Below, one piece after another: positions 27,477-36,011 of a stretch of 64,000 nucleotides of DNA (position 1 is the stretch's first letter; each line of letters opens with the position of its first letter). The notes beneath the pieces were generated by a model. It was not told the DNA's origin, made no database searches, and saw nothing but the letters and a program-made list of their open reading frames with translations. This DNA is from Staphylococcus lloydii. Lineage in GTDB: Bacteria > Bacillota > Bacilli > Staphylococcales > Staphylococcaceae. A program made the position numbers and the translations under genes. The stretch lies in NCBI RefSeq assembly GCF_015775975.1, contig NZ_CP064056.1, positions 248,001 through 312,000 of the forward strand, written 5' to 3'.

Positions 27477-27610
27477 TATAAAATTTACTTTTAAGTGTTT
27501 CAGCAAGAAAATTCATGGGAATAATAAATAACAAATAGAGAAAATAAGTTACAAAAATAGCTAAATCTTATTCGAGTATTACACTGATGTTACAAAGACT
27601 TAGCGTGTGA

Positions 27611-27656
27611 AATATGCTCTCAAAACTTTCATGATAGTTTTGAGGGCATATTTTTA
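27611..27656 (+). terminator. Strong orphan terminator hairpin upstream of sceD
   Basis: ATATGCTCTCAAAACT and AGTTTTGAGGGCATAT form a long stem (one G-U) with an 8-base loop, then TTTTTA. No gene ends here, so it may close a small RNA starting in 27480-27600 or insulate sceD. Confidence 0.65.
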
Positions 27657-27678
27657 TGCTTATTTATAATGATTTTAG

Positions 27679-27695
27679 TGTAATTAGGATGTAAT
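27679..27695. promoter_or_regulatory. WalR-type binding site upstream of sceD
   Basis: TGTAAT-TAGGA-TGTAAT matches the WalR consensus TGTWAH-N5-TGTWAH exactly. It lies 116 bases before the sceD start. sceD is a known WalKR-controlled autolysin gene in S. aureus, which supports the call. Confidence 0.75.
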
Positions 27696-27810
27696 GAAGA
27701 GGGCTGTTTTTTTATTTGCCTGTAACCTACACCCATTTTTTAGATGTTATAGTGAGTACAGCAAATTAATCATACAAAACTTATTACCTTATAGGAGGAT
27801 TTTTTAAATT

Positions 27811-28515
27811 ATGAAAAAAACAGTTTTAACTTCAACTATAGCATTAGGATTAGGTGTAACAGGATTAGCAACAGGACATCATGCAAACGCAGCAGAAACT
27901 ACTGGAGCTGACCATGCACAATTAGCAAACTTAGCGCAAAATAACCCTTCTGAATTAAACGCGAAACCAGTTCAAGAAGGTTCATATAACATTAACTTTA
28001 ATCAAAATGGTACTGACTACCACTTCAGTTCAAATGGTAAAACTTGGTCTTGGAGCTTCGGTGGAGGTTCTGATCAAGCGTCAACTAGTGAACAAGCTCA
28101 ACCACAACAACAAACTCAAGAGCAACCTAAACAACAAGAACAAACTCAACAAAGTGCTCAAACTCAAGAACAACCAAAACAACAACAACAAGCACCACAA
28201 ACTGAACAAACTCAACAACCACAACAAGAATCTACTTCAAGTAATTCAAGTTCAAGTGAAGACAGCGGTTCTTCAGTAAACGTTAACGATCACTTAAAAC
28301 TAATCGCTCAACGTGAATCAGGTGGCGACATCCACGCTACAAACCCATCTTCAGGTGCATCAGGTAAATATCAATTCTTACAAACTACATGGGATTCAGT
28401 AGCACCTGCTCAATATAAAGGTCAACCAGCTTCATCAGCTCCTGAATCAGTACAAGATGCTGCAGCAGTTAAATTATACAACTCTGCTGGTGCTTCACAA
28501 TGGGTAACTGCATAA
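27811..28515 (+). CDS. sceD: SceD-like secreted lytic transglycosylase, 234 aa
   Basis: Signal peptide residues 1-28 (cleavage near HANAAET). A conserved N-terminal part ([20 protein letters not shown]) and a Gln/Ser-rich linker (about 85-155) follow. The C-terminal lysozyme-like domain carries [19 protein letters not shown], whose Glu is catalytic, and the invariant ending QWVTA. It cleaves peptidoglycan during growth and division. AGGAGG precedes the ATG. A WalR box lies upstream and a strong terminator downstream. Confidence 0.92.
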   Translation: MKKTVLTSTIALGLGVTGLATGHHANAAETTGADHAQLANLAQNNPSELNAKPVQEGSYNINFNQNGTDYHFSSNGKTWSWSFGGGSDQASTSEQAQPQQQTQEQPKQQEQTQQSAQTQEQPKQQQQAPQTEQTQQPQQESTSSNSSSSEDSGSSVNVNDHLKLIAQRESGGDIHATNPSSGASGKYQFLQTTWDSVAPAQYKGQPASSAPESVQDAAAVKLYNSAGASQWVTA

Positions 28516-28546
28516 TTTTAAACTAAATTATGTATAACTCTTTAAA

Positions 28547-28583
28547 ATAAGCCTTACCTCAAGAGAGGTAAGGCTTATTTTTT
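28547..28583 (+). terminator. Terminator of sceD
   Basis: AATAAGCCTTACCTC and GAGGTAAGGCTTATT form a perfect 15-bp stem with loop AAGA, then T-run. Confidence 0.9.
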
Positions 28584-28756
28584 TATTTTATTAACCATAA
28601 TAGTACTACGATAATGCGATTGATAATAAAATTGAAAGATCGATGAAGAACTATATTTTTCAAAAATTAAACTGCACTTATTATTTATAATAGACAAATC
28701 GTCTGATTGTTTATTTTCTTTATTGGGTAAATTAGTAATGGATGAGGTGAATAATA

Positions 28757-29233
28757 ATGACAAATATTTCTTGTAAACGCGTTTTATTAACTGGTTTAGC
28801 AGGTGGATTAGTCGGTGGTATGGTTAAAATGGGTTGGGAAAGTATCGTCCCACCTAGGACGCCTGAACGCGATGAAGAGCCGCCACCAGTAACAATGATG
28901 AAGCAATTTAAAGTACCTGAGCGTATTCAAAATTATACTGTTACGTATAATAGTAATGACATTCCGCTAGCAGTTATGGGTATTCATTATGGTTTTTCTG
29001 TGGCTAATGCATTTGTGTATGCAATGTTAGCAGAGAAATGCAATAAAATTACTTTAGGTAAAGGATTGTTATTTGGTGTTGCTATTCATGTTATATTTCA
29101 TGAATGGGTATTACCAAAACTAAAATTAACGCCTGAAGCAACAGAATTACCACTACAAGAACATGTTTCTGAATTATTAGGACATATAATATGGATGAAT
29201 AGTATTGATTTATTCAGAAATGCAGTAAAATAA
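28757..29233 (+). CDS. YagU-family inner-membrane protein (DUF1440), 158 aa
   Basis: GLAGGLVGGMVKMGWESIVPPRTPERDEEPPP at the N terminus (glycine-rich helix then PPR.P.R) is the YagU signature. Helices follow at about 75-95 and 100-120, with HEWVLPKLKLTP and the ending HIIWMNSIDLFRN. In E. coli YagU has been linked to acid tolerance. The ribosome site is GATGAGGTGAA. Single gene. Confidence 0.8.
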   Translation: MTNISCKRVLLTGLAGGLVGGMVKMGWESIVPPRTPERDEEPPPVTMMKQFKVPERIQNYTVTYNSNDIPLAVMGIHYGFSVANAFVYAMLAEKCNKITLGKGLLFGVAIHVIFHEWVLPKLKLTPEATELPLQEHVSELLGHIIWMNSIDLFRNAVK

Positions 29234-29245
29234 TCAATTAAATAA

Positions 29246-29280
29246 ACGCAGTGATTTCATTAAATGGAATCACTGTGTTT
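29246..29280 (+). terminator. Terminator of the yagU-like gene
   Basis: CAGTGATTCC-type stem: CAGTGATTTC with GGAATCACTG, then T5. Confidence 0.75.
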
Positions 29281-29449
29281 TTATATACAATTCAAAACGT
29301 TAGCATGATAGCCTGAAAGTATATTATAAAAAAGTGAGCGTATAGAGAAATTTTTGAATGTACAATTTCAACACTTGTGCAATACATAATTAAATGAAGT
29401 TAGGGTATAAGTTATGCATAAACGAAATAGGGGGAGGCTACTATTTTTT

Positions 29450-31042
29450 ATGCGTTTAAATAAATTAACGATAGTATTCTGGGTTGCCCTAGCGATTTGT
29501 ACATTATTCGTTGTTTACGGTGCAATTTGGCCTAAACAACTAGAAACGGGTACTCAGTCAATAACAGACTTTATAGCAGTAAATTTTGGTTGGTATTACT
29601 TATTACTAGTGTTAGTCATACTCATAGTATGTGTTTATTTATTATTCTCTAGATATGCTTCAATTACCTTGGGAGAAGAAGGAGAAGAACCTGAATTCTC
29701 ACTTAAATCATGGTTTGCCATGCTATTTAGTGCTGGCATGGGTATGGGACTTGTCTTTTGGACGACGGCTGAACCAATCAGTCATGCGTATACGTTAACG
29801 CCGATTCATAAGGCTGGCACACAAACTGCGATTAACGATGCGATGCAGTTCGCCTTCTTCCATTGGGGCATACATGCATGGGCAGTTTACGGTATTGTGG
29901 CCCTGGTATTCGCATATTTTAACTTCCATAAAGGATACCCAGGTTTAGTGAGTGCTACGTTAACACCTATATTTGGGTCTAAGATGATGAGAGGCCCTGT
30001 TGGTGGTGCGATTGATGTCTTAGCAATTATAGCGACAGTAACAGGTGTCGCAGCTACGTTAGGGTTTGGTGCGTTACAAATTAATCAAGGCTTACACTTT
30101 TTATTTAAAACACCTTCGAATTTCACCATGCAAGTAGTGATCATTATTATTGCGACAATATTATTTACGTGGTCGGCATGGTCAGGCATCGACAAAGGAA
30201 TAAAAAGTTTGAGCAATATTAATATGGTCTTAGCATTTATAGTCTTAGTAGGATTGTTTATAGTCGGTCCTACACTACAAATTTTAAATACATTTACGAA
30301 TGCACTCGGAGATTATATTTTTAATTTCTTCAAGATGAGTTTACGTATTCCACAAAATGGGGGAGAGAAATTCCAATGGGTGCAACAATGGACGTTGTTC
30401 TATTGGGCATGGTGGATTTCATGGGCGCCATTCGTAGGAATCTTTATTTCAAGAGTTTCACGCGGTAGAACGATTAAGGAATTTATTTTGGGTGTCTTAT
30501 TTGTACCTGCACTTGTCTGCTTTATTTTCTTTGCGGTCTTTGGCGCTTCAGCAATTTTTGTACAACAACATGGTATTGCCAATATTGCAAAGCAAGCAAC
30601 TGAAACGGCGACATTTGCAACGTTAGAACACTTTCCATTGGGCTTTGTCCTAAGCATATTAACATTATTTGTCATCATGATTTTCTTCGTCACATCAGCT
30701 GACTCAGCTACGTATGTGTTAGGAATGTTAAGTTCTAAAGGTGAAATTAACCCATCCGGAATTGTAAAAGTAAGTTGGGGCATAATTTTAGCCTTATTCG
30801 CAATTATCATGATATACACTGGTGGTACGCAATCTATCCAAAATCTCTTGATTATTGCTGCACTACCGTTCTCCGTCGTCATTATCTTTATGATATGGGC
30901 ATTATTTAAATCCTTAGCTATAGAAAAGCCAAGATATACCAACAGCAAACTATATGTTGGGGATGAAAAATTATTGCACTATCGCAAAGTGAATCAAGAT
31001 GATATTGAAGAAAATAAGGATCAGCAACATGCAACTAAATAA
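29450..31042 (+). CDS. BCCT-family betaine/choline/carnitine transporter, 530 aa
   Basis: Twelve membrane helices. The BCCT signature WTLFYWAWWISWAPFVGIFI and SRGRTIKEF are present, as are GMGMGLVFWTTAEP (glycine-betaine binding TM3) and FHWGIHAWA. It is a sodium-coupled uptake system for compatible solutes, serving osmoprotection. It resembles OpuD/BetT. GGGGAGG at 29431-29437 favours the ATG at 29450 over the one at 29414. The acidic tail (DDIEENKDQQ) may sense osmotic state. Confidence 0.9.
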   Translation: MRLNKLTIVFWVALAICTLFVVYGAIWPKQLETGTQSITDFIAVNFGWYYLLLVLVILIVCVYLLFSRYASITLGEEGEEPEFSLKSWFAMLFSAGMGMGLVFWTTAEPISHAYTLTPIHKAGTQTAINDAMQFAFFHWGIHAWAVYGIVALVFAYFNFHKGYPGLVSATLTPIFGSKMMRGPVGGAIDVLAIIATVTGVAATLGFGALQINQGLHFLFKTPSNFTMQVVIIIIATILFTWSAWSGIDKGIKSLSNINMVLAFIVLVGLFIVGPTLQILNTFTNALGDYIFNFFKMSLRIPQNGGEKFQWVQQWTLFYWAWWISWAPFVGIFISRVSRGRTIKEFILGVLFVPALVCFIFFAVFGASAIFVQQHGIANIAKQATETATFATLEHFPLGFVLSILTLFVIMIFFVTSADSATYVLGMLSSKGEINPSGIVKVSWGIILALFAIIMIYTGGTQSIQNLLIIAALPFSVVIIFMIWALFKSLAIEKPRYTNSKLYVGDEKLLHYRKVNQDDIEENKDQQHATK

Positions 31043-31052
31043 GTACGATATT

Positions 31053-31085
31053 AAGGCTGTGGCATATAAAATGTCATAGCCTTTT
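31053..31085 (+). terminator. Terminator of the BCCT gene
   Basis: AAGGCTGTGGCAT and ATGTCATAGCCTT arms then TTT. Confidence 0.75.
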
Positions 31086-31204
31086 TGTGTCCTGACTACT
31101 TAAGTGATCATATTTTCTATGCCATATTTTTTGAAAAGTAATTTAATTTTTTATCTCATTAAATGGGTTGTCTTTCATCTCTGTGAATACTGTGGTATGT
31201 TCTT

Positions 31205-31218
31205 TAAAAGCGCTTACA
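31205..31218. promoter_or_regulatory. Probable cre box (CcpA) at the DUF969-DUF979-pcp operon
   Basis: TAAAAGCGCTTACA differs from the cre consensus TGWAARCGYTWWCA only at position 2. It lies just before the ribosome site of the first gene. Confidence 0.55.
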
Positions 31219-31236
31219 TAAAAAGGAGGAGTTAGT

Positions 31237-31941
31237 ATGGAATGGTTAAAATTAATTGGCATTGTCATTATAATTGTCGGCTTTTTATTAAAAATAGACA
31301 CGATTGCGGTCGTCTTAATAGCGGCAATTGTAACTGGACTCGTGTCTGGCATGGATTTTACAGATATTTTGTCTACCTTAGGCAAAGCTTTTACTGATAA
31401 TAGGCTAGTAACATTATTTTTACTAACATTGCCGATGGTTGGTTTAATTGAACGCTTCGGATTAAAGCAACAAGCTTCTAAACTGATTGGTAAGATTAAC
31501 AATGTGACGAGTGGTAGACTGATGACCGTTTATTTAGGTGTTAGAGAATTGGCCGGACTTGCATCTATTAGAATCGGGGGACATCCTCAATTTGTTAGGC
31601 CATTAATTAATCCAATGGTACAAGGCGCTTTGCGTACGCGTTTTAAATTAAACAACAAACAAGTGGATGACAAAGACGTGGAACTTATTAAAGCTCAAAC
31701 ATCAGCAATGGAAAATTATGGTAATTTCTTTGGACAAAATTTATTCGTCGGTGGCGCGGGTGTGTTATTAATGGTTGGAACATTTAAATCACTAAAAATT
31801 GATGTCGATGCTGTAGATTTAGCGTTGGCTTCGGTACCAATCGCGATTATTACGTTTGTGATTGTGTGGTTGAATAATATACGTATAGATCGTTATTTCC
31901 AACGAAAATATGAACAAAAAGAGGTGACGAAAGATGAGTAG
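31237..31941 (+). CDS. DUF969 membrane protein, probable transporter subunit
   Basis: 234 residues with several membrane helices. The central ELAGLASIRIGGHPQFVRPLINPM block is typical of DUF969. The gene overlaps the DUF979 gene by eight bases, and pcp follows, an arrangement conserved in many Firmicutes. The pair is thought to move 5-oxoproline or pyroglutamyl peptides, inferred from that linkage rather than shown. AAAAAGGAGGAG precedes the ATG. Confidence 0.82.
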   Translation: MEWLKLIGIVIIIVGFLLKIDTIAVVLIAAIVTGLVSGMDFTDILSTLGKAFTDNRLVTLFLLTLPMVGLIERFGLKQQASKLIGKINNVTSGRLMTVYLGVRELAGLASIRIGGHPQFVRPLINPMVQGALRTRFKLNNKQVDDKDVELIKAQTSAMENYGNFFGQNLFVGGAGVLLMVGTFKSLKIDVDAVDLALASVPIAIITFVIVWLNNIRIDRYFQRKYEQKEVTKDE

Positions 31942-32860
31942 TCATACTTTAGATACTTTGTTAGAAATATTTTACGTGTTAATTGGATTGCAACTGTTTT
32001 ATACAGCATTACGTGTGTTGAAAGCACCAGATAGAAGTAAAAAATACGGTACCGCACTATTTTGGATTATTTTAGGCGTATTATTTATTTTTGGACCTTA
32101 CATACCAAACAGCATTAACGGATTGTTGATATTATTTATGGGTGCGTTGACTTTATTCAAACAAGTGGCAATTAAAAATATTGTTGATGTCACAGATAAA
32201 GAGGTTGAAGCGGGTGCATCTAAATACGGCAATAAACTCTTTATACCGGCAATTGTATTAGCGGTAGTCGCAGTCGTAGTATCGAATTGGACACCACTTG
32301 GCGGTGCTGTTGGATTAGGTGTAGCTTCTATCGTAGGTATTATCGCCGCGGTAGTCGTTATCAAACCTAAAGCATCATACATCTTATATGATAGTGACAG
32401 ACTGACACAGCAAGTTGGAACGGTCGGTATTTTACCTCAATTTTTAGCCGCATTAGGTGTACTATTTACGGTGAGTGGTGTCGGTAATGTGATATCTAAA
32501 GGTATATCATCATTTTTACCTGAAGGTAATCATTTGATTGGTGCAACGGCTTATATTTTAGGCATGGTCTTGTTTACGATGTTGATGGGCAATGCGTTTG
32601 CGGCATTTACAGTTATCACAGCGAGCATTGGTATGCCATTCGTTATTGCACAAGGCGGAGATCCAGCAATAGCTGGCGCATTAGCGATGACTGGAGGCTT
32701 TTGTGGCACTTTACTAACTCCGATGGCTGCGAACTTTAATACATTGCCAGTCGCATTACTCGAAATGAAAGAAGAGTTCGGTGTAATTAAAGCGCAAATT
32801 CCTATTGCCATATCGTTAATCATCATACATATCGTACTGATGTATTTTTGGGCATTTTAA
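31934..32860 (+). CDS. DUF979 membrane protein, partner of DUF969
   Basis: 308 residues with about eight membrane helices. FAAFTVITASIGMPFVIAQGG and GGFCGTLLTPMAANFN are characteristic of DUF979. It is translationally coupled to the DUF969 gene and ends 18 bases before pcp. Probable permease for pyroglutamate-containing substrates (inference from operon). Confidence 0.82.
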   Translation: MSSHTLDTLLEIFYVLIGLQLFYTALRVLKAPDRSKKYGTALFWIILGVLFIFGPYIPNSINGLLILFMGALTLFKQVAIKNIVDVTDKEVEAGASKYGNKLFIPAIVLAVVAVVVSNWTPLGGAVGLGVASIVGIIAAVVVIKPKASYILYDSDRLTQQVGTVGILPQFLAALGVLFTVSGVGNVISKGISSFLPEGNHLIGATAYILGMVLFTMLMGNAFAAFTVITASIGMPFVIAQGGDPAIAGALAMTGGFCGTLLTPMAANFNTLPVALLEMKEEFGVIKAQIPIAISLIIIHIVLMYFWAF

Positions 32861-32878
32861 TTATAAGGAGGCAATTTT

Positions 32879-33517
32879 ATGAAAATCTTAATAGCGGCAT
32901 TTGACCCATTTGGTGGAGAAAAAGTAAATCCAGCATTAGAAGCGGTAAAGCAATTACCTGAGCAAATTGGCGAACATCATATTACGAAATTAGAAATTCC
33001 TACCGTGTTCCATGAATCGAAAGATGTACTAGCAGAAGCTTTGGCACAAAACAGTTATGAAGCCGTGTTAACAATAGGTCAAGCTGGCGGACGCTTTGAA
33101 TTAACGCCTGAACGTGTTGGCATTAATATTGATGATGCGCGTATTGCAGATAACAAAGGGAATCAACCTATTGATGCTGAGATTCAATCACAAGGCGCAC
33201 CGGCTTATTTTTCTAACATGCCAGTAAAAGCAATGACTGAAGCAATTCAAAATGCAGGCGTGCCTGCACGTTTATCAAATACAGCCGGTACATTTGTGTG
33301 TAATCACATTTTATATCAAATGGGATATTTACAAGCGACAACATATCCAGAGCTGTTATTTGGATTTATCCATGTGCCATTTATACCTGCGCAAGTAGCG
33401 TCGAAACAAAATGTACCTTCAATGTCGCTAGATACTATTGTGCAAGGTTTGACTGCTGCTATCAAAGCGATATCTCACTCAGGTGATAGCCATGTAGCAT
33501 TAGGAGAAACGCATTAA
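32879..33517 (+). CDS. pcp: Pyroglutamyl-peptidase I
   Basis: Removes N-terminal pyroglutamate from peptides. The triad is visible: Glu78 in LTPERVGIN, Cys141 in SNTAGTFVCNHI and His165 in FIHVPF. The start MKILIAAFDPFGGEKVNPA is the family N terminus. 212 residues is the usual length. ATAAGGAGG precedes the ATG. It is third in the operon with DUF969 and DUF979, so uptake and cleavage of pyroglutamyl compounds are probably linked. Confidence 0.95.
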   Translation: MKILIAAFDPFGGEKVNPALEAVKQLPEQIGEHHITKLEIPTVFHESKDVLAEALAQNSYEAVLTIGQAGGRFELTPERVGINIDDARIADNKGNQPIDAEIQSQGAPAYFSNMPVKAMTEAIQNAGVPARLSNTAGTFVCNHILYQMGYLQATTYPELLFGFIHVPFIPAQVASKQNVPSMSLDTIVQGLTAAIKAISHSGDSHVALGETH

Positions 33518-33535
33518 ATTGAATCATATGTATAA

Positions 33536-33573
33536 AACACGCCCGCATCATTTACTGATAGAGGGCGTGTTAG
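33536..33573 (+). terminator. Terminator of the pcp operon
   Basis: AACACGCCC and GGGCGTGTT arms around a 19-base loop. A second hairpin with TGGGACTA and TAGTCCCA arms lies at 33604-33639 and may serve the minus-strand hsp20 gene. Confidence 0.7.
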
Positions 33574-33677
33574 TTATCTAAAACGAAGATAACCCTAGGG
33601 GATTGGGACTACAAATGTATTTAAACATTCATAGTCCCACCTTACTTTTTTATTCATGTCTTTAATTATTGAGTTGA

Positions 33678-34106
33678 TTAGTCAATTTGAATATTTGAGC
33701 TTGTGTCTTCTTGTTGTGTTTTAGGAAGTTTCACGTGAAGCATTCCGTTATTGTAAGAAGCAGTAATATTGTCTTTATCTATATTGTTAAATGAAAATTG
33801 TCTACTTACGTTGCTGTAACTACGTTCACGTTGTATAATGCGACCTGCATCATCTTGTTCTTCGTTTTCAACGGTTTGTTTTCCTGCAATAGTTAAAATA
33901 TTGTTGTCGAATTGAAGTTGTATATTGTCTTTATCCATACCAGGTAATTCTGCTTCTACTTCAAAAGCATCGTCTAATTCTGTAATGTCAGTTTTTATAT
34001 TTTGACTTGGAAATTGATCAAAGAATTGACGTCCAAAATCTTTAAAGAAATCACTTGGGTTCACGTCGAAAAATGAGTTGTTGAAAGGTTTCATTTCAAA
34101 TGCCAT
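33678..34106 (-). CDS. Hsp20/alpha-crystallin small heat-shock protein, 142 aa
   Basis: An N-terminal arm rich in Phe (SFFDVNPSDFFKDFGRQFFDQF) is followed by an alpha-crystallin domain with AELPGMDKDNIQLQFDNNIL and FNNIDKDNITASYNNGMLHVKLPK. It holds unfolding proteins for refolding. AAGGAGAG precedes the ATG at 34106. Upstream sits a SigA promoter overlapped by a CtsR box, so it is likely induced by heat through loss of CtsR. Confidence 0.92.
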   Translation of the reverse strand: MAFEMKPFNNSFFDVNPSDFFKDFGRQFFDQFPSQNIKTDITELDDAFEVEAELPGMDKDNIQLQFDNNILTIAGKQTVENEEQDDAGRIIQRERSYSNVSRQFSFNNIDKDNITASYNNGMLHVKLPKTQQEDTSSNIQID

Positions 34107-34201
34107 AAAACATCTCTCCTTAATCTTGTGATTAGTGTATCGGCATAAACGGTAGTAAATCTTTACTATTTGTATTATGCCTTCTTTAACCTTACAACTA
34201 T

Positions 34202-34230
34202 ATAATAGCATAAAGGTCAAAGAAAGTCAA
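34202..34230 (-). promoter_or_regulatory. SigA promoter of hsp20
   Basis: Minus strand: -35 TTGACT, 17-base spacer, -10 TATTAT. The leader to the start codon is about 90 bases. Confidence 0.7.
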
Positions 34231-34231
34231 A
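34215..34231. promoter_or_regulatory. CtsR operator overlapping the hsp20 promoter
   Basis: GGTCAAA-GAA-AGTCAAA fits the CtsR heptad repeat RGTCAAA-NAN-RGTCAAA exactly and covers the -35 box and spacer. Confidence 0.85.
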
Positions 34232-34291
34232 GTCAAAAATGTGTTTTCTCTTTTTGAGTTATTAACTGACTTCATCGATATTTAAGAAATA

Positions 34292-34317
34292 GTTAATCCT
34301 AGTTAATCCTAAGTTAA
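34292..34317. promoter_or_regulatory. SaeR binding site (direct repeats) upstream of saeP
   Basis: Three GTTAA repeats occur at 34292, 34302 and 34313. The last two are spaced by six bases, giving GTTAA-N6-GTTAA, the SaeR consensus; the first pair is spaced by five. The last repeat overlaps the presumed -35 of a promoter with -10 TATTAT at 34338-34343, as at the autoregulated P1 promoter of S. aureus sae. Confidence 0.8.
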
Positions 34318-34381
34318 TGTGATTTTTGAAGCGGTCTTATTATGATTAAAGCATAAACTAAATTTGAAAGAAGGAAATCAA

Positions 34382-34822
34382 ATGAATATTAAAACATTAG
34401 TATTTTCAACGACGATTGCAGGAACTTTATTATTAGGCGCTTGTAACAATATGGAAGATAAGAAAAATGAGAAGTCAGACACTAAAACGGAAATGAAGGA
34501 CGAGAAGACATCTAAAGACAACGCTAAAGTAGAAAAAACAGGTATGTTCAAATCTGAAAACAAAGAAAAAGTAGAAGGTAAAGCTATGATCAAAGACGGT
34601 AAACTTATGCTAACTGATTATAGTTCATCTAAAGGTCCTGATTTACACGTTTACTTAACTAAAGGTAACAAAATTGAAGAAGGTAAAAAAATTGATGACG
34701 TTAAACATGATGAAGCAACGCAAACATTTGACCTTAAAGACATAGATGCTGAACAGTACGACACAGTGACAATATATTGTGATAAAGCACACGTTATATT
34801 TGGATCTGCTAAATTAAAATAG
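34382..34822 (+). CDS. saeP: SaeP-like lipoprotein (DM13 domain)
   Basis: 146 residues. Signal peptide with lipobox LLLGAC, a Lys/Glu-rich linker (about 25-55), then a DM13-type domain with KDGKLMLTDYSSSKGPDLHVYLTKG and the ending DTVTIYCDKAHVIFGSAKLK. In S. aureus SaeP and SaeQ bind the kinase SaeS and raise its phosphatase activity. GAAGGAAATC precedes the ATG. It is first gene of saePQRS, directly behind the SaeR repeats. Confidence 0.87.
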   Translation: MNIKTLVFSTTIAGTLLLGACNNMEDKKNEKSDTKTEMKDEKTSKDNAKVEKTGMFKSENKEKVEGKAMIKDGKLMLTDYSSSKGPDLHVYLTKGNKIEEGKKIDDVKHDEATQTFDLKDIDAEQYDTVTIYCDKAHVIFGSAKLK

Positions 34823-34895
34823 TATAGACGGGCGGGGAGTATTATTAATGTAGTTTAACAATGCTTTACTGCCTTTTTTAGAGGTGAAAACAATA

Positions 34896-35321
34896 ATGAT
34901 AAGAAAACTCATAATATTATTTATTCGCTTAGGTTCAGGCAGTTATATGTTATTCCAAGGTTACGAAAAATTGACTGGCGGTTTTGCGGTAGACGGATTA
35001 GTACCAGTTATTAAAGAGAACAAAGATTCACCTTACTGGTATAAAGAATTTTTTGAATACGTCGTAGCACCTAATTTAGAATTATTTAAATGGCTAATCC
35101 CATTAGGAGAAATAGCGGTAGGTTTGGCGCTGATTTTAGGCGTATTGTCATATACAGCTAGCTTCTTCGGTGTGTTTATCATGTTAAATTATATTTTGGC
35201 AGACATGATATTTACATACCCAACACAACTGTTTTTCTTTATAATATTATTAATGAATAAAGAAACGATGACAACTTTAAGTTTAAATCATTTCTTAAAA
35301 AGGACAACAGGTAAGGGTTGA
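34896..35321 (+). CDS. saeQ: SaeQ-like DoxX-type membrane protein
   Basis: 141 residues with four membrane helices. [18 protein letters not shown] and [17 protein letters not shown] match DoxX/DoxD-like proteins, as does SaeQ. AGAGGTG at 34880-34886 fits the ATG at 34896 better than the overlapping GTG at 34884. It lies between saeP and saeR, supporting its role as SaeP's partner in restraining SaeS. Confidence 0.85.
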   Translation: MIRKLIILFIRLGSGSYMLFQGYEKLTGGFAVDGLVPVIKENKDSPYWYKEFFEYVVAPNLELFKWLIPLGEIAVGLALILGVLSYTASFFGVFIMLNYILADMIFTYPTQLFFFIILLMNKETMTTLSLNHFLKRTTGKG

Positions 35322-35326
35322 TAACA

Positions 35327-36010
35327 ATGAGTCACGTGTTAATCGTCGATGACGAACAAGATATTAGAGCAATTTGTAAGACCTATTTTGAATTTGAAGG
35401 TCATGAAGTAACGACAGCTTGTGATGGTAAGGAAGCACTCAGTAAATTAAATAGCAGTGTGGATTTAATCATTTTAGATATTATGATGCCTGAACTTAAT
35501 GGCTATAAAGTTGTAGAAGAAATGAAAACGCAAGGTTTAGATATACCTTACATTTATTTAACTGCGAAGACGACTGAAAGTGAGACAATTTATGGTTTAA
35601 TGCTAGGTGCAGATGATTATGTTAAAAAACCTTTTAGTCCAAGAGAATTGGTTATACGTGCTAAAAATATTTTAAATAGAACAGCACAGCAACCCACGCA
35701 GACAGAAATCGTTAATTGCGGAAGTTTAATACTCAATAATTTAACTAAAACAGCAGAAATTAACGGACAAGAATTAGGATTTAGAATAAAAGAATTTGAG
35801 TTGTTATGGTATTTTGCTACACATGAAACAATGGCTATTTCAAAATCGGAACTGTTAGAGCAAGTATGGGGCTATGCGTATTACGAAGACATGAATACAT
35901 TAAACGTACATATACACCGTATTAGAGAAAAATTAGAAGCCTGTCAGTATGATGAATACACCATAGCAACGGTGTGGGGGCTTGGTTATAAGTTCCAAAG
36001 GAGTGTTTAA
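35327..36010 (+). CDS. saeR: Response regulator SaeR
   Basis: 227 residues, OmpR/PhoB type. The receiver domain has DDE at 8-10, phospho-acceptor Asp51 in IILDIMMPE, Thr in YLTAK and Lys in [11 protein letters not shown]. The winged-helix domain ends [12 protein letters not shown]...[12 protein letters not shown]. Sequence recalled for S. aureus SaeR agrees closely along its length. It controls exoprotein genes through GTTAA-N6-GTTAA sites. The gene ends one base before saeS. Confidence 0.92.
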   Translation: MSHVLIVDDEQDIRAICKTYFEFEGHEVTTACDGKEALSKLNSSVDLIILDIMMPELNGYKVVEEMKTQGLDIPYIYLTAKTTESETIYGLMLGADDYVKKPFSPRELVIRAKNILNRTAQQPTQTEIVNCGSLILNNLTKTAEINGQELGFRIKEFELLWYFATHETMAISKSELLEQVWGYAYYEDMNTLNVHIHRIREKLEACQYDEYTIATVWGLGYKFQRSV

Positions 36011-36011
36011 C

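Noticed and set aside
28007..28279. 90-codon ORF rich in Asn/Lys inside sceD
   Set aside because: It is a frame shadow of the Gln-rich linker of sceD.
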